Part shown: piece after piece, positions 1 through 8,077 of the stretch | How positions within the stretch are numbered: the stretch's first letter is position 1 | How the letters are laid out: the number at the start of each line of letters is the position of its first letter | NCBI RefSeq assembly: GCF_029892565.1 | Contig: NZ_JARXVH010000016.1 | Coordinates: 154,400-218,399 of the forward strand | Length of the DNA stretch: 64,000 nt | Source: Streptomyces pseudovenezuelae | GTDB taxonomy: Bacteria; Actinomycetota; Actinomycetes; Streptomycetales; Streptomycetaceae | Reading direction: 5' to 3' | The notes under the pieces: generated by a model | The model's database searches: none | The model's input: only the letters and a program-made list of their open reading frames with translations | What the model was told of the DNA's origin: nothing | Translations under genes and position numbers: made by a program

Positions 1-606
1 TTCTTCAACGCGCTGCGCGGTCAGCCGGGCGGCTGGGCGAACCTGATCCAGACCCGGTCCGACGGCACCGTGCTGCGGGCGCTGTCACCCACCTACGGGC
101 TGGAGACGGGAGCCCTGCCCGCCACGGTGATGAACGACTACATCAACCGCGTATGGCAGAAGTACGCGACGACCAACCTGACCGTCACCCCGTTCACCGA
201 TCAGCCGAACACGAAGTACTTCGGCCGGGTGTCGGGCAACGTCATGAACTTCACCAACAGTTCGGGCGCGGTCGTCACCAGCTTCCAGAAGCCGGACGCG
301 GCCAGCATCTTCGGCTGCTACAAGTACCTCGACGCGCCCAACGACCTGGTCCGCGGCCCGATTTCGCGCACGCTGTGCGCGGGCTTCAACCGCTCCACGC
401 TCCTGGTCAACCCCAACCAGCCGGACACCGGCACGGCCAACTTCTACCTGGACTCGGTGACCAACCACTACGCACGCAAGATCCACGCGCAGATGGCGGA
501 CGGCAAGGCCTACGCGTTCGCCTTCGACGACGTCGGCAACCAGGAGTCGCTGGTCCACGACGGGAACCCGCAGCAGGCGTACCTGACGCTGGATCCCTTC
601 AACTAG
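1..606 (+). CDS. GH64 endo-beta-1,3-glucanase, C-terminal part (5' truncated by window)
   Basis: The frame is open from base 1 and ends at TAG 604-606, so about 201 C-terminal residues are visible and the start lies outside the window. The tail (AYAFAFDDVG, then NQESLVHDGNPQQAYLTLDP) and the preceding cysteine-containing stretch (SIFGCYKYLDAPND, RTLCAGFNRSTL) match the end of the thaumatin-like GH64 laminaripentaose-producing beta-1,3-glucanases of Streptomyces. Family knowledge: these are secreted enzymes that release oligosaccharides from fungal or algal beta-1,3-glucan. No carbohydrate-binding domain follows the catalytic domain. The gene is convergent with the M4 protease gene and shares its terminator. 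The family assignment is by remembered similarity; the catalytic acidic residues are probably upstream of the window. Confidence 0.8.
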   Translation, partial: FFNALRGQPGGWANLIQTRSDGTVLRALSPTYGLETGALPATVMNDYINRVWQKYATTNLTVTPFTDQPNTKYFGRVSGNVMNFTNSSGAVVTSFQKPDAASIFGCYKYLDAPNDLVRGPISRTLCAGFNRSTLLVNPNQPDTGTANFYLDSVTNHYARKIHAQMADGKAYAFAFDDVGNQESLVHDGNPQQAYLTLDPFN

Positions 607-639
607 ACGGTTCCGGGCGAGAGTTACGACCCGACGGCC

Positions 640-674
640 GAGGCCTCACCCCGCACTGCGCGGGGTGAGGCCTC
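640..674. terminator. Bidirectional hairpin terminator
   Basis: Perfect 15-bp inverted repeat: left arm GAGGCCTCACCCCGC at 640-654, loop ACTGC, right arm at 660-674. It lies between the stop of the GH64 gene and the stop of the convergent M4 protease gene, so it can serve both. There is no T-run, as is usual for Streptomyces terminators. Confidence 0.8.
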
Positions 675-692
675 ACGTCGTGCTGATGTCGG

Positions 693-3089
693 TCAGCTGG
701 TGGTCACCGCGGTGTCGTCGATGACGAAGCTGGTCTGGAGCGAGGAGTCCTCGACGCCGGAGAACTTCAGGGCGACCGTGGTCCCCGCGAAGGCCGACAG
801 GCTGAAGGACTTCTGGACGTAGCCGGAGGCCGCGTTCAGGTTGGAGTAGGTGGCCAGGGTGGTGGACCCCGCGGTGACCGTCAGCTTGTCGTACTGGGTG
901 CTGGTGGTGGTCTCCGCGGTGTCGACGTGAAGGTAGAAGGTGAAGGTGGTGCCGGTGCAGCCGCTGGGGATGGTCACCGACTGGGACAGCGTGTCCGTGT
1001 GGGTGGATCCGTAGCCGTCCAGCCAGGCCTTGTAGGAACCGGTGCGGGCGGCCTCACCGCTGTCATTGGTGACGACTCCGCTGGTGGCGGTCCAGGTGGT
1101 GTTGCCGGACTCGAAGCCCTGGTTGCCGAGGAGCTGGGTCGAGGTGCAGCTTCCGCCACCGCTGGAGCTCACGGTCCAGGTGAAGGCGGCGGTACCGGTG
1201 GCCCCGGTGCTGTCGGTCACCGTGACGGTGGTGCTGTAGGTGCCGGCCGTCGTCGGGGTGCCGGCGATGGCGCCCGTCGAGCTGCTGATGGACAGGCCGG
1301 TGGGCAGTCCGGTCGCGGCGTACGTCAGGGTGCCGCTGTTGGTGCTGCTGGCCGAGACCTGCAGGCTGACCGCGGTGCCGACGGTGGAGGACTGGCTGCC
1401 CGGGTTGGTGACCGTGACGCCGGTGGTCGGCACGGTGATGTGGCTGCCGACGTTGATGCCGGCGAAGGCGTTGCCCACTCCGGCGTACTGGGCGGAGCTG
1501 GTGCCGTACAGCGCCCCGGCGGCGTTGAGCGCGGCGGTGCGGGCGGCGGCGTAGTTGGTGCTGGACGTCATGTACGTCGTCAGCGCCTTGTACCAGATCT
1601 GCAGGGCGGCGGCCCGGCCGATGCCGGCTACGGCGACGCCGTCGGAGGTCGGGCTGTTGTAGGTGACGCCGTTGATGGTCTTGGTGCCGCTGCCCTCGGA
1701 GAGCAGGTAGAACATGTGGTTCGCGGGACCGGACGAGTAGTGCACGTCGAGGTTGCCGACGCCTGAGTACCAACTGTCGGCGGAGCCCCCGTCCTTGTCG
1801 GGCTCGTCCATGTAACGCAGCGGCGTGCCGTCGCCGTTGATGTTGATCTTCTCGCCGATGAGGTAGTCACCGACGTCGGTGGAGTTGTTGGCGTAGAACT
1901 CGACGCCGGTGCCGAAGATGTCGGAGGTCGCCTCGTTCAACCCGCCCGACTCACCGGTGTAGTTGAGCCCGGCGGTGTTGGAGGTGACGCCGTGGCTCAT
2001 CTCGTGTCCGGCCACGTCCAGCGAGGTGAGCGCGTGGGTGCTGCTCGTGCCGTCGCCGTAGGTCATGCAGAAGCAGCTGTCGTCCCAGAAGGCGTTGACG
2101 TAGGCCGTGCTGTAGTGGACGCGCGAGTAGGCGGCGACACCGTCGTTCTTGATGCCGCTGCGGCCGAAGGTGTTCTTGTAGAAGTCCCAGGTCGTCTGGG
2201 CGCCGAAGGCGGCGTCCGCGCCGGCGGTCTGGGTGTTGGAGCCGGCTCCGGTGCCCCAGACGTCGTCGGCGTCCGTCATCAGGGTGCCGGTGCCCGAGGT
2301 GCCGTTGTTGAGGCTGTACGTCTTGTGGCCGCCGCGCGTGGTGTCGTACAGCTGGTACGTCGAACCCGACAGCGTGGTGTTCAGCGTGACCGTGCCGCTG
2401 TACTGGGTGTTGCCGGTACCGGTCTTGATGCCCTGGTAGCGGTAGAGCTCGGCGCCGCTGGTGGCGTCGGTGACGACGTGCAGCTGGCTGGGTGTGCCGT
2501 CGTCCTGCAGACCGCCGACCACCGTCTCCCAGGCGAGCTTCGGGGTGCCGCTGCCCGCCCAGATGACCTTGCGGGCGCTGTCGGCGGTGGGCTTCTCGGC
2601 GGCGAGGGACTTCGCCGCCTTGAGGGCCTTGGTCTGCGCGGACGCCTTGGTGAAGGTCGCGGCGGTGGAGGCGACCTTCACGCTGCGCTTGCTGTTGAAC
2701 GTCGTGCTCACCGTGCCGGTGGCCTCGGCGGCCGGCGGGGTGTGCACGATCAGGTCGCCGCCAAGGACGGGCAGGCCGGCGTAGGTGCGCTCGTAGCGGG
2801 TGTGGAGGGTGCCGTCGTTGTCCTTGACGACGTCCTTGACGACCAGCTTCTCCTGGGCGCCGAGGCCGATCGTGCGGGCCGTCGCCGTGGTCTTCTGCGC
2901 CGCGCTCTTGATCAGCGCGGTGTGCTGGGCGGGGGTGAGCTTGGCCTCCAGCCCGCCGGTGCGCACGGGGCTGGGGTGGGGGGCAGCGGGCTTCGCGTTC
3001 GCCGGAACCGACTGGATGCCGACGGCGAGGAAGGCTGCGGTGGAGACCAGGGCTCCTACCGCCATCCGCTTGCGGGCGATGCGTCTCAC
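693..3089 (-). CDS. Secreted M4 (thermolysin-family) metalloprotease with Ig-like and C-terminal accessory domains
   Basis: 798 residues from GTG 3089. This start was chosen because AGGAG lies 5 nt upstream and a basic signal-peptide n-region follows (VRRIARKR, then a hydrophobic core ending ANA). An in-frame extension to 3251 has no RBS. Order: signal peptide 1-33; FTP/PepSY-type propeptide about 45-225; M4 catalytic domain with zinc motif HEMSH (H362, E363, H366) and the third zinc ligand in GLNEATSD (E386); M4 C-terminal helical domain with the acid-base His in SGPANHMFYL; a putative Ig (He_PIG) domain about 550-640; then a roughly 140-residue cysteine-containing beta-rich domain probably used for substrate or wall binding. 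It is a broad-specificity extracellular protease made as a zymogen. It is longer than plain thermolysins (about 550) because of the two C-terminal modules. Confidence 0.93.
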   Translation of the reverse strand: MRRIARKRMAVGALVSTAAFLAVGIQSVPANAKPAAPHPSPVRTGGLEAKLTPAQHTALIKSAAQKTTATARTIGLGAQEKLVVKDVVKDNDGTLHTRYERTYAGLPVLGGDLIVHTPPAAEATGTVSTTFNSKRSVKVASTAATFTKASAQTKALKAAKSLAAEKPTADSARKVIWAGSGTPKLAWETVVGGLQDDGTPSQLHVVTDATSGAELYRYQGIKTGTGNTQYSGTVTLNTTLSGSTYQLYDTTRGGHKTYSLNNGTSGTGTLMTDADDVWGTGAGSNTQTAGADAAFGAQTTWDFYKNTFGRSGIKNDGVAAYSRVHYSTAYVNAFWDDSCFCMTYGDGTSSTHALTSLDVAGHEMSHGVTSNTAGLNYTGESGGLNEATSDIFGTGVEFYANNSTDVGDYLIGEKININGDGTPLRYMDEPDKDGGSADSWYSGVGNLDVHYSSGPANHMFYLLSEGSGTKTINGVTYNSPTSDGVAVAGIGRAAALQIWYKALTTYMTSSTNYAAARTAALNAAGALYGTSSAQYAGVGNAFAGINVGSHITVPTTGVTVTNPGSQSSTVGTAVSLQVSASSTNSGTLTYAATGLPTGLSISSSTGAIAGTPTTAGTYSTTVTVTDSTGATGTAAFTWTVSSSGGGSCTSTQLLGNQGFESGNTTWTATSGVVTNDSGEAARTGSYKAWLDGYGSTHTDTLSQSVTIPSGCTGTTFTFYLHVDTAETTTSTQYDKLTVTAGSTTLATYSNLNAASGYVQKSFSLSAFAGTTVALKFSGVEDSSLQTSFVIDDTAVTTS

Positions 3090-3317
3090 TCGTTCTCCTA
3101 CTGCGGTGGCCGCGTGGGGCGGCCGGACAGACCGGTCAGCCGGGTGTGCTGACCGGGACGAGCCGAGCTGTGCGGGGCCGAGACTGCGTGAAGAGAACGT
3201 GGGGGGTACGTGCCGCAGTTGGGGGGAGGATGACAGGCTTGACCTAGGCATGTCAGCAAGGCCGGGGACAATCGAGGGTTATCCCTCTGCGCCGGACGGA
3301 CACAGAGGGACGACCCC

Positions 3318-5345
3318 TCATCCGCCCAAGTGCCGTTGCAAAAACCGAACCTGACGGCTCATCAATTCTTCTGTGACCGAACTCCCGACAGGCTGATGAC
3401 CGACCCCCGGCAGCAGAAACACCTCATGCGGGCGCCCTGCCTCCCGAAGCGCGTCGGACAGACGCACCGTGTTGAGCGGCGGCACGTTGCGATCGTCGAG
3501 TCCGTGCATCAGCAGCAACGGCCGTGCGAGGCGCGGTGCGTCCCGCACGAGCGAGCAGGCTTCGTACCGCTCCGGAAACCGGTCGGGGTGGCCAAGACTC
3601 CGCTCACGCCAGTGGGCGTTGTACAGCCGCTGGTCGGTGACACCCGCACCGGCCACGGCGGCGTGGAAGACGTCCGGGCGACGCAGGACGGCGGCGGTAG
3701 CCAGGGACCCGCCGAAGGACCAGCCCCGGATGCCGACGCGCCCGAGATCCAGCTCGGGATGCAGCCGGGCGGCTTCCCGCAGCGCGGTGACCTGGTCGTC
3801 GATCGCCGCCCCGAACAGGTCCCCGTGGACCTCACGCTCCCACTCCGGCCCACGGCCCGGAGTCCCCCGCCCATCGGCGGCAAGCACCGCGAAACCGTGT
3901 TCGGCGAACCACTGCGACACCAGCACCCGCCAGTCCAACTCCGCGGTGACCCGCTGCGCGGCCGCACCCCCGTACGGATCGGCGAGGACGGGCAGTTGAC
4001 CGCTCCCCGGCCGGTACCAGGACGGCAGATGGAGCCGGGCGCGCAGCCCGCGCGGGCCCAGGACGAGACGGCTGAGGTGCACGTCGAGTACGGGCTGCTC
4101 GGCGTACGAGGCAATCGCGACGACCGGCTGCCCGCTCCGCCGCACGTGGGTTCGCCCACCGGGTCGGTCCGCGCCGCGGGCGACCTGGACGAGGGTGCCG
4201 CCACGGAACAGGCCGGAATGGAAGGCGGGACCCGAGCTCAACTGACGAATGCCGGCCGCGGGTTGGCAGCTGTAGAGGTGCGTCTCGGTGGGCTCGTCAG
4301 ATTCGGACGCGGCGAACAGCACCTCGTCGGCGTCGACGCCGAGCACGGACCGGAGTTGGAGCCCGGGTGGCGTGACGGGGACGCCGTCGACGGTGAGGTG
4401 GCGAGTGCCGTCCAGGTCGGTGTGAGCGAGGAGGGTGCCGGAGTCGGTGCGGACGGGGAGTCCGGGGACGAGGTGCACCCAGCGGTCGTCGCGCTGTTCG
4501 TGGCGGACCGTCGTACTCCCGTCGCCGGGGTCGATCGCGAGGAAGCGGACGGTGCGTTGGTCACGGGACTGCACGACGGCGTAGGGCCCGTGCCCGTCCC
4601 AGCCGGCCCCGACGACGTACTCGAATGACTTTCGGTCCCAACTGGCCTGTGTCAGCGGGCTGTTGAGATCGGCGATCCAGAGCGTGACGTCGGCATTGGG
4701 CGTACCGACGGCCGCGAAACGCCGTCCGGGCGTCGGTGTCTCGGAGTCGAGTGCGGGCCAGGGGTGGACGCGGCCGGAGTCCGTTCGGGCGATGAGGAGT
4801 TGGGTGCCGCCGGGGGACCACCAATGGCCGAGCGGGCCGTTGGATGCGGTGGCGGCCGCGTGTACGGCGGTCCCGAACTCGACGTCGGGGACGTCGGATT
4901 CGGCGACGGCTCGATCCCCGGTGCCGTCGGCGTTCATCAGACGCAGGGCGCCACCGGTGACGTACGCGATCCGGCGCCCTGCGGGATCGGGACGCGGGTC
5001 GGACACCGGGCCTGATGCCGGCAGGCGCCACGGCCGCCCGTCGGCGACGCGCACCGCCCACAGCTCCCCCGCCAGGACGAAGGCGACCAGATCACCGCTT
5101 CGGCTCGTGGCGTATACCCCGATGCCGACCGACTCCCGACCGCGCAAAGCCACTGGGTCCGCCACCGCTCGCTCCGCCCCGGAGCCGAGGTCCAGCGTCC
5201 AGAGACAGGCGATCGGATCGTCTCCGGCGCGGGAGCGGAGGAACAGGGCGGTGTTGCCGTCGGGCGTGAGGGTGAGGTGGGCGGGGACGCCGTGGGTGAA
5301 GCGGTCGGTGCGGATGAGTTGTTCGAGGAGAGGGGAGATCGCCAC
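3318..5345 (-). CDS. S9 family (prolyl oligopeptidase / DPP-IV type) serine peptidase
   Basis: 675 residues. The N-terminal two thirds is a beta-propeller of WD-like repeats (for example ACLWTLDLGSG, DVTLWIADLNS). The C-terminal alpha/beta-hydrolase carries nucleophile motif GWSFGG (S543), DDRNVPP (catalytic Asp about D618) and GVGHQP (H650). No signal peptide, so probably cytosolic; family members cleave oligopeptides, often after proline. I prefer GTG 5345 because GGAAGG is 8 nt upstream; the GTG at 5354 abuts that RBS directly. It lies 68 bp downstream of the MerR gene on the same strand, with a small AT-rich palindrome between them, so it may be co-regulated with or read from the merR transcript. 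Confidence 0.9.
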   Translation of the reverse strand: MAISPLLEQLIRTDRFTHGVPAHLTLTPDGNTALFLRSRAGDDPIACLWTLDLGSGAERAVADPVALRGRESVGIGVYATSRSGDLVAFVLAGELWAVRVADGRPWRLPASGPVSDPRPDPAGRRIAYVTGGALRLMNADGTGDRAVAESDVPDVEFGTAVHAAATASNGPLGHWWSPGGTQLLIARTDSGRVHPWPALDSETPTPGRRFAAVGTPNADVTLWIADLNSPLTQASWDRKSFEYVVGAGWDGHGPYAVVQSRDQRTVRFLAIDPGDGSTTVRHEQRDDRWVHLVPGLPVRTDSGTLLAHTDLDGTRHLTVDGVPVTPPGLQLRSVLGVDADEVLFAASESDEPTETHLYSCQPAAGIRQLSSGPAFHSGLFRGGTLVQVARGADRPGGRTHVRRSGQPVVAIASYAEQPVLDVHLSRLVLGPRGLRARLHLPSWYRPGSGQLPVLADPYGGAAAQRVTAELDWRVLVSQWFAEHGFAVLAADGRGTPGRGPEWEREVHGDLFGAAIDDQVTALREAARLHPELDLGRVGIRGWSFGGSLATAAVLRRPDVFHAAVAGAGVTDQRLYNAHWRERSLGHPDRFPERYEACSLVRDAPRLARPLLLMHGLDDRNVPPLNTVRLSDALREAGRPHEVFLLPGVGHQPVGSSVTEELMSRQVRFLQRHLGG

Positions 5346-5376
5346 GTGCGGCACCTTCCACCCGGCATCAGAATTA

Positions 5377-5386
5377 AACGTACGTT
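5377..5386. promoter_or_regulatory. AT-rich palindrome AACGTACGTT upstream of S9 peptidase gene
   Basis: A 10-bp perfect palindrome sits in a conspicuously AT-rich island (about 5371-5396) of an otherwise GC-rich 68-bp gap between the MerR and S9 peptidase genes. The position, about 32 bp upstream of the peptidase start, suits an operator or promoter. No regulator is assigned. Confidence 0.3.
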
Positions 5387-5413
5387 CGAATATGCTTGCT
5401 TGAGGCGACGCGG

Positions 5414-5770
5414 CTAGAGCCGCTCAGTCGCAGCTCGCGCGATCGTGTCCCGCAACACTTCGCGGGCCGCGTCCAGTTCAGCGGCCCGCCGATCGAGCGC
5501 ATGCAGCTCGTCCCGAAGCGCGTCGAGCACTCCCGGGCAGGCCCGCACGGCGGCCGTGCCTGAAGTGCAGGGCAGGACCTGGCGGATGACGCGGGTGAGC
5601 AGCCCGGCGGCGAGAAGGGAACGGATGCGCAGTACGGCGGTGGTGTCGGAATCGGTGTACAGGCGATAGCCGTTGGGCAGCCGCTCGGGCCTCAGCAGCC
5701 CTACTCGCTCGTAGTAGCGCAGGAGCCGTTCGCTGGTCCCGGTCCGCTCGGCCAGCTCCCCGATCAGCAT
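5414..5770 (-). CDS. MerR family transcriptional regulator
   Basis: 118 residues from ATG 5770, preceded by GAGGGG. An in-frame start at 5818 lacks an RBS. The N-terminal winged helix has the family signature IGELAERTGTSERLLRYYE followed by GLLRPERLPNGYRLY. A dimerisation helix follows (about 75-118). The effector region is short and holds two cysteines (LPCTSG, RACPG), so metal or thiol sensing is possible, although MerR proteins that sense drugs or solvents are similar in size. It is divergent from the amidohydrolase gene, the usual arrangement for a MerR regulator and its target. Confidence 0.88.
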   Translation of the reverse strand: MLIGELAERTGTSERLLRYYERVGLLRPERLPNGYRLYTDSDTTAVLRIRSLLAAGLLTRVIRQVLPCTSGTAAVRACPGVLDALRDELHALDRRAAELDAAREVLRDTIARAATERL

Positions 5771-5787
5771 CGGCCCGCCCCTCTCGC

Positions 5788-5820
5788 TTGACCTTCCAAC
5801 GGTGTCAGAGATCAACACTG
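5788..5820 (+). promoter_or_regulatory. Candidate MerR-type promoter/operator
   Basis: The 101-bp divergent gap between the MerR and amidohydrolase genes contains TTGACC at 5788-5793 and a partly symmetrical CTTGACC...GGTGTCAGAG arrangement. This resembles the dyads that MerR proteins use between widely spaced -35 and -10 boxes. The -10 box is weak, so this is only a candidate. Confidence 0.3.
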
Positions 5821-5871
5821 CTCACGGCCGCCGGCATTCCGTCGGGGGCCGTACCACTCCGGAAGGCAGAC

Positions 5872-6672
5872 ATGATCATCGATGCCCACAGCCACGTCCA
5901 CGACCCCCTCCACGTGCACCTGTCCGCGCTGGACGACGCGGGTGTGGACCGCTCCGTCCTCTTTCCCACCCGCCCGCACCCGGAGCGGGCGACGGATCTG
6001 GCCTCCCTGCGCCGCGAGATGAGCGTGCTCGACCATGCCCTGGGTGGCGGGGGCACCGCCGGTACGCGCGGGGACGACGGCCGTGCCGCGGCGTGGCGGG
6101 AGCTGGACGAGGCCCTGGCCGCTCACCCCGACCGGTTCCTGGGCTTCGGCTCCGTCCGGTTGGACCGCCCCGCTGCCGAGATCGCGGCCGCCGTGGACCG
6201 GGACGTGGTCGCTCGCGGACTGCACGGCATAGGTGAGCTGACTCCCCCGCCGGACCGGGCGGACCTGGTCGAGCCGGTTCTCCAGGCGGCGCACGACCAC
6301 GGCGGGCTGCCCGTGGTCGTCCACGGCTTCGCCCCCACGACCGCGGCGGACGTACGCACGCTCGTCGGCCTGGCGGTCCGCTACCCGCGAGTCCCCTTGG
6401 TGATCGGCCAACTGGCCGGAACCAACTGGATGGAAGCGATCGAACTGGCCCGGACCTCGCCGAACGTCTATCTGGAGCTCTCCACGGCCGGCCTGATCTT
6501 CGCGGTCCGACTCGCGATCCGCGAACTCCCCTCCCGCACCCTCTTCGGCTCGGACGCCCCCTACGGCGACCCCGTCGTAGCCCGCACCACGGTGGAACGG
6601 GTCACTCAGCCAGGGGAGGTCCGGGAACGGGTGCTGGGCGGGAACCTCGCGGAGCTGCTCCACCTGTCCTGA
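5872..6672 (+). CDS. Amidohydrolase (amidohydrolase_2 / TIM-barrel metal-dependent hydrolase)
   Basis: 266 residues from ATG 5872 with GGAAGG 5 nt upstream. The first residues, MIIDAHSHVHDP, give the metal-binding HxH of the amidohydrolase superfamily. Later PVVVHGFAPT supplies a barrel His and RTLFGSDAPYGDP the C-terminal metal-binding Asp with the usual GSDxP signature. Family members include decarboxylases such as ACMSD and lactone or amide hydrolases; the substrate cannot be read from sequence. Divergent from the MerR gene, so probably its regulated target. Confidence 0.85.
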   Translation: MIIDAHSHVHDPLHVHLSALDDAGVDRSVLFPTRPHPERATDLASLRREMSVLDHALGGGGTAGTRGDDGRAAAWRELDEALAAHPDRFLGFGSVRLDRPAAEIAAAVDRDVVARGLHGIGELTPPPDRADLVEPVLQAAHDHGGLPVVVHGFAPTTAADVRTLVGLAVRYPRVPLVIGQLAGTNWMEAIELARTSPNVYLELSTAGLIFAVRLAIRELPSRTLFGSDAPYGDPVVARTTVERVTQPGEVRERVLGGNLAELLHLS

Positions 6673-6737
6673 CCGGCGACCGATGCCCGTCTGCCGATGC
6701 CCACAGGTAAAGTGCCGAGGTCGGAAGGGAGATGTAC

Positions 6738-7030
6738 ATGCACCGGAATGGGTCTCCACTGCCGGGTCCGACGGCACAGCTGATCGGGCGCGACGACGAC
6801 CTCGTACTGATTCAGAGGTTCGTCGACGAGGCCACGCTCTCCGGCGGGGCACTGCTGTTGTCCGGGGACGCCGGAGTCGGCAAGACGGTGTTGCTTGACG
6901 CGGCGGCCGAGCAGGCTCACGGTGCGGGCGCGCGGATGGTGCGTGCTGCCGGTGTGGAGTTCGAGAGCACCATCAGTTTCGCGGGGCTCCATCAGGTTCT
7001 TCAGCCGCTGTTGGCCGGCATCGAGGGGAA
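6738..7030 (+). pseudogene. N-terminal fragment of a LuxR-type (LAL) ATPase regulator
   Basis: A good RBS (GGAAGGGAG, 6 nt before ATG 6738) opens a frame reading LIGRDDDLVLIQRFVDEA, then Walker A GDAGVGKT at about residue 42, then ISFAGLHQVLQPLL. This is the start of the roughly 900-residue large ATP-binding LuxR regulators. Recognisable homology ends near AGIEG (about 7,025). The frame then runs on to 7448, but only as the antisense of the neighbouring GlxA-type gene. The rest of the AAA domain, the TPR region and the LuxR HTH are gone. The intact RBS implies recent truncation by deletion rather than slow decay. Confidence 0.85.
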
Positions 7031-7528
7031 GCGGCTGCGGAACACCGGTGACAGCCACCAGGTCGTCGTGGCGCGCAGGCCGTCCAGCACACCCGCCTCG
7101 GCCAGCAGGAAGGTACCGGCGCAGGCCGACGCGATGGTCGTACCGCGGGCACGGGTTTCCGCGATGAGGTCGCGCACGGCGCGGGACGCGTCGCCGCCGA
7201 CATGGTCGAGCAGGGCCGCGGGATCGCTCCCCGCGAGTGCCGGGACGACCAGGAGGTCCGCCGTCCGCGCGTGCTCCAGTGGCTCGGGCGCCACGAGGAA
7301 TCCCGCCCCGGTCCGTACCTGCGGTTCGGGGCCGACCAGTGTCACCTTCCACGTGGGCGACGACTCGTGGATCTGTCCGCCCAGTGCGTTGGCGTTGTCC
7401 AGCACATCGAGGATGGCCGCGAGCCCTGAGTCGAACACTCCGTCGTAGACGACGACCGCTACCTGTTTGGCGGGAACACTATCCACCGTGTCGTTTCTGC
7501 CGCTGATGTGATCACTGACCGCCGCCAT
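7025..7528 (-). pseudogene. N-terminal fragment of a GlxA/FtrA-type AraC regulator (DJ-1/PfpI domain)
   Basis: Reading leftwards from about 7528 the protein shows KQVAVVVYDGVFDSGLA, then RGTTIASACAGTFLLAEAG with the nucleophile-elbow cysteine and LRATTTWWLSPVFR. This is the amidotransferase-like sensor half of GlxA-family AraC regulators. Homology stops at about FRSRFP (7,025-7,035), where the frame enters the antisense of the LuxR fragment, so the AraC-type HTH half is missing. The start is uncertain (ATG 7528 or GTG 7486; neither has a strong RBS). It is divergent from the small monooxygenase gene, which was probably its target. Confidence 0.85.
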
Positions 7529-7579
7529 AGGTTCGTCGTGCGCCGGGAAACCGGCGGTCCCTACGCGAGGAGCGGTCAC

Positions 7580-7876
7580 ATGAAGGTCGGTCTGCTGGTA
7601 CGCATCGAGGCCAAGCCGGAATACGCCGATGAGGTGGAGGCCATGCTGCGCGGGGCGCAGGAGTTGGCCGAGCAGGAGCAGGGCACGGTGACCTGGTTCG
7701 CGTTCCGCGAGAACGCCACCACCTTCGGGGTGTTCGACACCTTCGAGGACGAACAGGGACGCCAGGCACACCTGGCGGGCCGGATCGCCGCGGCACTCGG
7801 GGAGGCCGCGCGGACGAAGCTCAGCGCGGCGCCGGTGATCGCCCCGGTCGACCTGCTGGGAGTCAAGGCCTCCTGA
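7580..7876 (+). CDS. Antibiotic biosynthesis monooxygenase (ABM) domain protein
   Basis: 98 residues from ATG 7580 with GAGGAG 7 nt upstream. Single ferredoxin-like ABM domain: MKVGLLVRIEAKPEYADEVE, then EQGTVTWFAFRE and FGVFDTFEDEQGRQAH. Members are small dimeric cofactor-free oxygenases or quinone-type enzymes; many are stress or redox genes under GlxA/AraC control. It is divergent from the truncated GlxA-like gene and is followed directly by a strong terminator, so it is monocistronic. Confidence 0.85.
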   Translation: MKVGLLVRIEAKPEYADEVEAMLRGAQELAEQEQGTVTWFAFRENATTFGVFDTFEDEQGRQAHLAGRIAAALGEAARTKLSAAPVIAPVDLLGVKAS

Positions 7877-7882
7877 ACCGAC

Positions 7883-7911
7883 GCGGACGCCCGGCCCGCC
7901 CGGGCGTCCGC
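7883..7911 (+). terminator. Hairpin terminator of the ABM gene
   Basis: Perfect 12-bp arms GCGGACGCCCGG (7883-7894) and CCGGGCGTCCGC (7900-7911) with a 5-nt loop, starting 6 bp after the ABM stop codon. Confidence 0.75.
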
Positions 7912-7931
7912 GGTCGCCGAGAACAGCAGCA

Positions 7932-7952
7932 GTAACTGAGAGCATCAGTTAC
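7932..7952. promoter_or_regulatory. Palindromic operator upstream of P450 gene
   Basis: Perfect 8-bp arms GTAACTGA (7932-7939) and TCAGTTAC (7945-7952) separated by GAGCA. The size and symmetry fit a TetR- or MarR-type operator. An AGGAGG follows at 7959-7964, but no start codon sits at a workable distance. The next gene is the P450 at 8078. No regulator gene is adjacent, so the cognate protein may be elsewhere or lost. Confidence 0.5.
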
Positions 7953-8077
7953 CCAGTTAGGAGGTTGTGGGGAATCATCGGCGATCCCTTTTGCATCCAT
8001 ACGCTCCCCCGAGCGCCCCTCCCCGCACGGACCGCGTCGGCAAGCCTTGAGGATCGGTCTCCGATCGGAGAGTAGTC

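Noticed and set aside
2692..3251. Longer start for the M4 protease at 3251
   Set aside because: No RBS precedes it and it would bury the signal peptide behind 54 residues; GTG 3089 has AGGAG at 5 nt.
6738..7448. A complete 236-residue AAA-type regulator
   Set aside because: Only the first about 97 residues match; the rest is antisense of the GlxA-type fragment, so it is a pseudogene.
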